Source of the DNA: Rhytidiadelphus loreus
Lineage: Eukaryota > Streptophyta > Bryopsida > Hypnales > Hylocomiaceae
Direction of reading: 5' to 3'
DNA: 64,000 nucleotides
Assembly: GCA_947034895.1 (NCBI GenBank)
Contig: OX344765.1
Coordinates: forward strand, 25,921,001 to 25,985,000
Shown here: positions 57,651-64,000 of the stretch, one piece after another
How the letters are laid out: each line of letters begins with the position of its first letter
Numbering within the stretch: the first letter of the stretch is position 1
Notes under the pieces: model-generated
Databases searched by the model: none
Seen by the model: only the letters and a program-made list of their open reading frames with translations
What the model was told of the DNA's origin: nothing
Position numbers and translations under genes: made by a program

Positions 57651-60335
57651 CTACTCTAATGGCTCTGGTGTCTCTGCAATGACCCTCGGAGATTGACTTC
57701 CAAGTGTTTCACCACTTGTACTATTTATAGATCGTGCAGTGAGTACTGCATGAACCTCATCTGGAATTTGTACTTCATCGTAATCCAAAGTCGTATCGAC
57801 CACAACTTGAGCTCTTAGAGAAGGTTCTTCGTCCATGTGCATTGTCTCCTCCAAAACTGATGTTACTTGCTCAAATCTATATTCTCCCTCAGTTCCACTA
57901 CGACGATATCTAATACCCTCTTGATCGTAATAAAGTCCATCCGCTCCTTCCGTCATCGCTTGCTCTTGAGAGGCCCACGCAAAAGATATAATACTCAAAT
58001 GCGTTTCATTTGTCAAACCAATCACTGTTGCACCTTGTGAAGTTGTAGTCGCAGATGCTGAAGCCAAAACCTCATCACATGATTCTTTCACCGCATCCTC
58101 CATCTCTGTATCCACCTCTTCCATTGCATGAATTGGAGTCCTTGCCTTTGATATGGTCCTTTCTTTTTCTATTGCTTCTTCTTCCACAGATGTCACCACT
58201 TCTGCAGGTACTCCAAGTTCACTTTGCATCTCGTGCAGTCCTCCATGAGTGCCTTCACTTCCTTCGTTTCCTGCAATATGAAGACTTCCTTGTACTTCTT
58301 CTACATCCACGTCTTTCAGAACTTCTTCTTGTGTAACAGTCTCTCCCTCAAGAACTGCATCATTTGAGGACCCATCTTTTTTTTGAACTTCTGGCGTTGA
58401 AGAGACAATGCTTTGAGCAGCATCATGTTGTAGTGTCCTCGTAGTCTCTAACTCCTCTGATGCATTAGGAACCTCTGTTGTCTTCTCAATACTTTTCATT
58501 CTCTTCTCTTCAAGGACAACTTTATGTACTTCCTTTTCCCCTTCCTCTGATGAATCAGAAGACTCATCTGATGATTCGTCATCTGAGGTAGATGTCTCTT
58601 CTGTATCCTCTTCACTGTCATACTCTACCTCATCCTCGTCTTCTTCCTCCTCCCCTTCGACATACTCTGGATCATTTGGGCTTCGAGGTTGCCTTACTTC
58701 ATATCCTTCTCGTATCGGCGTATCTTCTGAATGCAAATCTTCCCCGTCTTCGACATCCTCTTCCTCATCTCCAAGACTGTCTTCCTCCTCCTCTTCTGCC
58801 ATAGATTGTTGTACATGTGTTGTAGAACGTTGCGCAGATGGTGCACTACTAATTTGAGGGTCTCCTATCTCTGCATTTTCATTCACTAGCATTGCAGCTT
58901 GTCGCATTTGGATTCCTGCATGAAATTGTTCCTGCAATGTGTTGTATAGAAAACGTGTTCGATCTATTGAACCATCCAATACAATCAGTTCCGTACCCAC
59001 AAAAGCTAATTGCAGTATACTTGGTATGGCTGATGTAATGCCCACTGTAACAAGCCCCCATTTCTCAGGTAAATATGACGCAACCAACCTTTGCAACTCC
59101 ATAGGGGTCCTCTCCACTGGATCCACAGTAGAAGGCATCCTTCCTTCGCTCCATGCATCTATAAATACTACAGGTACTTGGTGAAGACCTCCTCGTACGT
59201 TGTCTGCCACCCTCGATGCATTAGGATGTACCATTACAATTGCAATGTCACCTACCGCTTGTACACTCCGATCAGCTCGGCCTTCGTGTCGTAGGTCATA
59301 TATATATGTTGACATTGTTTGTGGTTGAAACACCCAAACTCCTTTCCGCCATGTACTCTCTGATGGCAATACCATATTCTCTCTCATCTTCTCTTCGAAA
59401 TACGTTCCTGGTGGAAACAAAAATATTGCTGTCCACTTGTGAATGCCTGCCATCCACTGTTGCACTATTTGCAATGCAATATTGTACTCAATGTCTGTCC
59501 AAGCTTCATCCTCTCCTTTTGCCCCGCACCGTCTACAATCAAATATCCACAAACAAGGCATTCCCAATTCCACAACACCTTTTGTAAAAAAACATCCTCC
59601 ACATCGAATTGAAACACCTCCAACATTCACTTCATGTGTATTACACGGTACAGTCAACTGCCAATCCCAGCTCGCCTCATCCAAGTTTGTCACATCTTTG
59701 TTATACCCGTGGTACCCTGATCCACCACGTTCGATATTCACATAATGATCTTTGATCATTGGAGGTATTAGAGCTTCAAACCTCCGCAGCGCTTCGATAG
59801 TCTTCACTGTTGGAGATGACCAAGCTATCTTCATTTTCTTGTCAACTACTTCAGCAAGCACTTGCAACTGCTTGCGGTCATGTCCTTCAAATTTTCGCAC
59901 ATTCATAAGGAAAAAACTATCCATAGTCTTCGGATGTGTTTGCCCTGATTCGACCATCAACCACCGTATTGCATTTCGCACTGCTTCCCTTCGTTGAATA
60001 CGCTCAGTTGCCCAAGCCAAAGTACCCTTTGCTGGAGTGTTGCTACTAGCATTGTTGAAGAAAAATCTTTGTTGTGGACGTTCACCATCAACAAGAGGTT
60101 TAGCAGACATTTCTTTTGCCAACCGCAAGTAATGTACTTTAGGAACCCTCACCAGTGGCCTCAGCCAAAGCCTCTCCATCTTCTTTCTGTTTTCCCTCAC
60201 ATCAACATTTGCATCCAACGACTTCTGATCTGCATACTTCTTCCACTTCTTCAAATCATCTTTGCTATACCAAAGTAGTCCTTCTTCATAATCCCGGCAA
60301 ACTTGTAGAACAGCTTCATACGCAACTTCGTCTTC
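57651..60335 (-). CDS. Methyltransferase-like, downstream half of a ParB/methyltransferase-like reading frame
   Basis: Open for 894 codons after the TAG at 60336 (27 lead-in codons begin EDEVAYEAVLQ; no ATG lies near the start, so it is the continuation of the upstream frame). About 220-445 residues after codon 60254 the layout matches beta-class N4/N6 DNA methyltransferases: a strand ending LWIFDCRRC where D-P-P-Y/W would lie, then DEAWTDIEYNIALQIV and KWTAIFLFPPG, later ERTPMELQRLVASYLPE, VTVGITSAIPSILQLAFVG and LIVLDGSIDRTR in place of the F-x-G-x-G SAM loop and acidic strand. Both signature motifs are gone, so catalysis is doubtful. Residues about 490-600 are strongly Glu/Asp-rich, then a Thr/Glu-rich tail. 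Reads as intron-free. Family assignment is inference from motif order. Confidence 0.6.
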   Translation of the reverse strand, partial: EDEVAYEAVLQVCRDYEEGLLWYSKDDLKKWKKYADQKSLDANVDVRENRKKMERLWLRPLVRVPKVHYLRLAKEMSAKPLVDGERPQQRFFFNNASSNTPAKGTLAWATERIQRREAVRNAIRWLMVESGQTHPKTMDSFFLMNVRKFEGHDRKQLQVLAEVVDKKMKIAWSSPTVKTIEALRRFEALIPPMIKDHYVNIERGGSGYHGYNKDVTNLDEASWDWQLTVPCNTHEVNVGGVSIRCGGCFFTKGVVELGMPCLWIFDCRRCGAKGEDEAWTDIEYNIALQIVQQWMAGIHKWTAIFLFPPGTYFEEKMRENMVLPSESTWRKGVWVFQPQTMSTYIYDLRHEGRADRSVQAVGDIAIVMVHPNASRVADNVRGGLHQVPVVFIDAWSEGRMPSTVDPVERTPMELQRLVASYLPEKWGLVTVGITSAIPSILQLAFVGTELIVLDGSIDRTRFLYNTLQEQFHAGIQMRQAAMLVNENAEIGDPQISSAPSAQRSTTHVQQSMAEEEEEDSLGDEEEDVEDGEDLHSEDTPIREGYEVRQPRSPNDPEYVEGEEEEDEDEVEYDSEEDTEETSTSDDESSDESSDSSEEGEKEVHKVVLEEKRMKSIEKTTEVPNASEELETTRTLQHDAAQSIVSSTPEVQKKDGSSNDAVLEGETVTQEEVLKDVDVEEVQGSLHIAGNEGSEGTHGGLHEMQSELGVPAEVVTSVEEEAIEKERTISKARTPIHAMEEVDTEMEDAVKESCDEVLASASATTTSQGATVIGLTNETHLSIISFAWASQEQAMTEGADGLYYDQEGIRYRRSGTEGEYRFEQVTSVLEETMHMDEEPSLRAQVVVDTTLDYDEVQIPDEVHAVLTARSINSTSGETLGSQSPRVIAETPEPLE

Positions 60336-60338
60336 CTA
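60336..60338 (-). other. Single in-frame TAG inside a 1547-codon frame
   Basis: The codons before (CAT GCA TGG) and the 27 codons after the TAG stay in one frame that continues into 867 more open codons. A CAG-to-TAG change would explain it. A GTAGGA sequence overlapping the stop resembles a weak splice donor, an alternative without a clear acceptor. Confidence 0.9.
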
Positions 60339-62294
60339 CCATGCATGGCGGGTGTACTGTGCCATCCTTTTAGAAATACCCCCCAACGATACATTCTGCA
60401 CAGATGACCTCGTCCAATGCAACGCACTTGCTGCCATCGTTACTGCTCTAGCTCGTTGCGCATCATCTGCTCGTGATTGTGGATTAGGTCTCCCACAAGC
60501 TTCCCAAATTGCTCGTAGCTTCACCAGATCTTCTTCCATTGTTGTGTAGAACTCTCTCTCAAATTCTTTAGCATTTATTCGCACAGACGCTTCGATATAC
60601 ACCTTCGAATCATTGTACACAACAAATCGTGCTTTCCTTCTGGCAAATATGTTAAAGTACTCCTCATCCTCCAACAACCCTGCTATGTGCTGCCTTTCAC
60701 CTTGTTTGCAAGCTGCAACCACATGTTGACCATCAACTGGCTCCCAAATGATGTTGTTTTCCAACCAATTGATCTTCGACATGTCGGGATTTCCTGCAAC
60801 AGCTCGAGCATTATGTAGGTATGCAGCGTCAAACTCTTTCACTGCATCAGTGTCTGAAAATGGGATCTCCCTTTGTTGGGCAACACCTTCCATGTTCACT
60901 CCTTCCACAATATAAGCAATTGGACGTAAAGTTAGAGGTGACATATTAGGCTCTTCTCTTCCACAAAGTCGCTTATACGTGGTTGACACACGCCTATCAG
61001 TCAAAGCTCGGTGATTCGTCTCCACGTGTCCAACAGCTCGAATGTTTTCAATCCTCGCATTGAAAACCAAGCCCATACCCCATATGTATCCCGCCAGAAA
61101 TTCATCATTTGAAGGAAATCTTACAAATGGACCAACACTTGCAGACACGTGAGTTCTATGGGTCTCTTCTTCTTCTTCTTCTTCTTCTTCTTCTCCGGAT
61201 TCTTCCACAATTTCAAATGCTTCATCGTGTTCAACATGCTCTTTAATTGCGTGTGTACTCCTTTCTCCTATACCATGTTCGGTGCTTGGTGGCATTTGAG
61301 TATCTACTTGTCTCACAGTTCCTCTTCCTCTTCCTCTTCCACGTGGATTAACAACTCTGGATGCTTTAGAACCTTGTGGTCCTTTCTTCCGTTGGGCAGC
61401 TCTTTTGGATGACTCTCCTCCTGTGGATGCTGAAACTGGAAAGGTGTTGATAGCTGCACCTGTAGACATCACTGTGCTTGGTCCAACACGTGGTGAGATT
61501 AAACCACCATGTTCAACAGCACCCCTAGATGTGCCTGCACTAGATGATGACCTCCCTCTTGTTCCACCGTGTGGACTCTTCCCATGCTTGGTTCTCACTC
61601 TTCGTTGCTCAACAGAAATAGGAGAGGACTCATTCTCTTGAACTGCTCTTGGTGGTGAACGCCTTCTAACACGATCTTGAACAGGCAACCAGTGCACGTT
61701 TAACGGAGCTGCAAGTATCCTGTACACAAGATCCGTTTCTTCAGGTTCACGTGGCGGAGTTTTATCTCTGACATTGGAGGGATCTGTATTCTGCATCTCT
61801 TCATAAGCCAAGGCATCCACCACATATCGCCTCCCTCTTAAAACATCTTCTGGACTCAATTTCATGATCCTTTGCACTGCTTCACTACGTGCATTCTGAA
61901 GCAATTCTGGCATAATATTCCAATGCTCTGCAAGTTTTCGTATGACCCTCATGGGTTGCTCTACCTCCAAACAAGAAGGTGGAATTGGTCCCATCATCAA
62001 ATTCCTCTGCAGCTTGTACCTCGCATTGTTGCCTACTTCCATTTGAACATTCAAAAATATGAAATCGTCAGGTGCAGTGGAAATGGATGTCAGTTTCCCA
62101 CGTTCCATGCCCAAAGCTGTCCAATGCCTCCCTTCCCGCATAGGATGCTCTGTGATCCACAACATTCCTGTCGGAGTGCTTGTTGCTGCGTCCGTTGTTG
62201 AGTCAATCGCCACAAGCCACCATCCGTGTTCAACCCATTCATTGTATGTTTTGATAGCCATAATGGTTCTGTTGGTAATCATCATGAAATACAA
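60339..62294 (-). CDS. ParB/Srx-like, upstream half of the same reading frame
   Basis: 652 codons, ATG at 62294 (in-frame alternative at MAIKTYNEW, 62261). Residues 14-170 are a compact unrecognised domain (NEWVEHGWWLVAIDS, RVIRKLAEHWNIMPELLQNA). Residues 175-385 are low-complexity: basic, Ser/Thr/Gly-rich, an RGRGRGRG run, then a ten-Glu tract encoded by a CTT/TTC microsatellite. Residues 405-535 resemble a ParB/sulfiredoxin-like domain: VFNARIENIRAV, PLTLRPIAY, and PVDGQHVVAACK, the last close to the ParB-family DGxHR box with the Arg replaced by Val. In bacteria and phages ParB-like domains are often fused upstream of N4/N6 methyltransferases, which is the order seen across the TAG. Role unknown; transposon-borne, transferred or domesticated origins are all possible. 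Confidence 0.6.
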
Positions 62295-63567
62295 AAGTAT
62301 AAGTACAAGAACTAAGCAATGATTGTCTCCTATATTTTGAAGAATACACTGCTAAGAGTCTTAAGAAACCAAAAAATGCCTTCAGGATGCATTCATTTTT
62401 GAAATTCACAAATTCATTTTTTATTGCATGTACATATAAAATCATTATATACACTAGTACAGGCATGTGTGGAATGCATACTATTTCCATAATATATGTA
62501 GAAAGTCAGTTCATTGATCCTCAAAAGAAATTTATTATTTCCCACATACTTCACATTCATAAGTCATTAGTACAATTTAGATCTTCTACTTTAAAAGAAT
62601 ATCTACTACACAAAAAGTAAACAACATTTGACTACAAAAAAAAAGCCTGACTATAAGAAAGTTACTTCACAAACCACATAAAGCATACGCATTGCACTCA
62701 CTTATAATAATTATATAAAATTTTCATATACCACGAAATCTAAAAAACATTGTATAAGTAATGAGCTTTCAAACTTTGAACTACAAAAACTCCATTAGAA
62801 CAATAGAAATCAACCATGTTGTACCATACCTTATCTATTCAAGTCATATTACATGAAAAATTCATATGAATTCATAATATCACCTTCTTCTATTTAGTGA
62901 GCAATACTTTTGTCATACATGTGACATTTTTTATGTTCATAAATACAAAATTGAATTGAATATTCAAATACAACATATTTCTTCTAGCACACAAACAATG
63001 AATCTAGAATCAATTTATATTTTGGTTTATTACTACTAAATGTTTCAAGTATTACTGACTGCATTTATAGGATTCCTTCCAAACCTAATTTTGCAACTTC
63101 CCTTTTACTATAACTTTTAATAAGAAAATTCTATAATTATGAAGATTCCATACATGGTTAGTAAAAAGAAAATTCTTTTACTTGTGTTCTTTGATGCATT
63201 GGAACCTTCTTTCACTTGTCAATCGTCAATAAGAAGATATGAAAATTTGCCCACTTCTAATAATAGCTACTTGGCAAAGTAGAAAAAGATGGTGATTTGG
63301 GGGCTATGCACTCTATACACGGAGCACCGTGTAGTACCTGTGTTGTTCACTACAAACTGACAAAGCCTCCCCTAATTGCTTTTATTTTATTTAGATATTT
63401 CAAATCGTTCTAGAAATATAATCTTATTCTATGTATTTGGTTCCAGATTCAATTGGCTGCATTTCAGTGTGACTTCCGTCACTTGATGTCTTTGTCTCTA
63501 TGAGCATTGATGTTCTATTCTCTGTTTCGTTTGTTTCTCTCTCTATATTCTATTGACTTTCAACACT
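62295..63567. other. AT-rich upstream flank of the ParB-like gene
   Basis: Should contain its promoter; no motif stands out. No other gene seen. Confidence 0.45.
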
Positions 63568-63796
63568 TTAACCCTTCAGTGCTCCGACGTCCATATTCTG
63601 GACAATGAACAAAGGGCTTGTAGACGCTATTTCATCCAACTACCTTCTCATTCATCCAATGTAACACTTGAATCTTAAAAAGACAACTTCCTTTTATGCC
63701 AAATTTCATGAAATTTTGGTAAATGGTATTACTGTACAAAGATATAATAAAAAATGTTTCAAAATTTGAAAATGGATTGAGGCATTCAGGATTTAA
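63568..63796. mobile_element. 230-bp TIR element (TTAACCC ends), copy 3
   Basis: Left end TTAACCCTTCAGTGC, right end GGCATTCAGGATTTAA. Same size and ends as the 20457-20686 element, with a diverged interior. Confidence 0.5.
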
Positions 63797-64000
63797 CCCC
63801 TGAATGCATCAGGCACAAAATTTTGGTGCCGACAGTACTTTGAAGCTAAATAAAATCTAACCAAGTTTCTTTTTTTAGTAGTTTATATTTTTGAATAACA
63901 TTCTTCAAAGTTTAGTTTTAGCATCAATCGTCCAAATCTGAAAATAATTGAATGTTTTTTTTCTATTCAAGATTTTATGCAAGGGTGTCCATTGCAAATC
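63797..64000. other. Intergenic DNA to window end
   Basis: No supportable feature. Confidence 0.5.

Noticed and set aside
58055..58336. Leu/Pro-rich plus-strand frame and its neighbours up to 62322
   Set aside because: Antisense shadows of the acidic and Ser/Glu-rich parts of the minus-strand ParB/methyltransferase-like frame.

Overview
This is nuclear DNA from a land plant. It has a spliced class III-type plant laccase, a spliced bHLH-MYC_N transcription factor with plant-style GT-AG introns, transposable elements with the plant En/Spm (CACTA) terminus CACTACAAGAAAA, and scattered TTTAGGG-like repeats. Gene density is very low and the intergenic DNA is AT-rich and full of small inverted-repeat elements. 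The species cannot be fixed from sequence alone. The long unspliced ParB/methyltransferase-like reading frame and the divergent bHLH hint at a seedless plant (moss, lycophyte or fern), but that is inference.

Layout. 1-1470: eroded coiled-coil gene remnant. 3350-7102 (-): complete six-exon laccase, 594 aa, with a duplicated promoter block (about 7180-8045). 9459-10491: one inverted-repeat element nested in another of the same family. 11254-16028 (-): complete nine-exon bHLH gene, 678 aa. 17.4-30 kb: AT-rich repeats, several truncated LINE-like 3' ends, small TIR elements, a miRNA-like hairpin (22449-22523), a foldback element with three GC-rich hairpins (24016-24292) and a 130-bp minisatellite (29020-29850). 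30220-33600 (-): decayed duplicate of the bHLH gene, still carrying introns and with exons 3-4 internally duplicated. 33.5-47 kb: tandem repeats, an AT-rich TIR family with TTAACCCCT ends, and two CACTA-like elements. 49201-51356 (-): decayed coiled-coil/RING-type gene into which four CACTA MITEs have inserted. 53.4-55 kb: possible small gene fragment. 57651-62294 (-): a 1547-codon intron-free reading frame interrupted by one TAG. It has a ParB/Srx-like segment followed by a DNA-methyltransferase-like segment whose usual catalytic motifs appear to be lost.

The genes do not form a pathway. The laccase acts in the apoplast, the bHLH in the nucleus. The main story is genome turnover: duplication and decay of the bHLH locus, repeated MITE insertion into a dying gene, and a domesticated or transposon-borne prokaryote-like ParB/methyltransferase gene near the right end.
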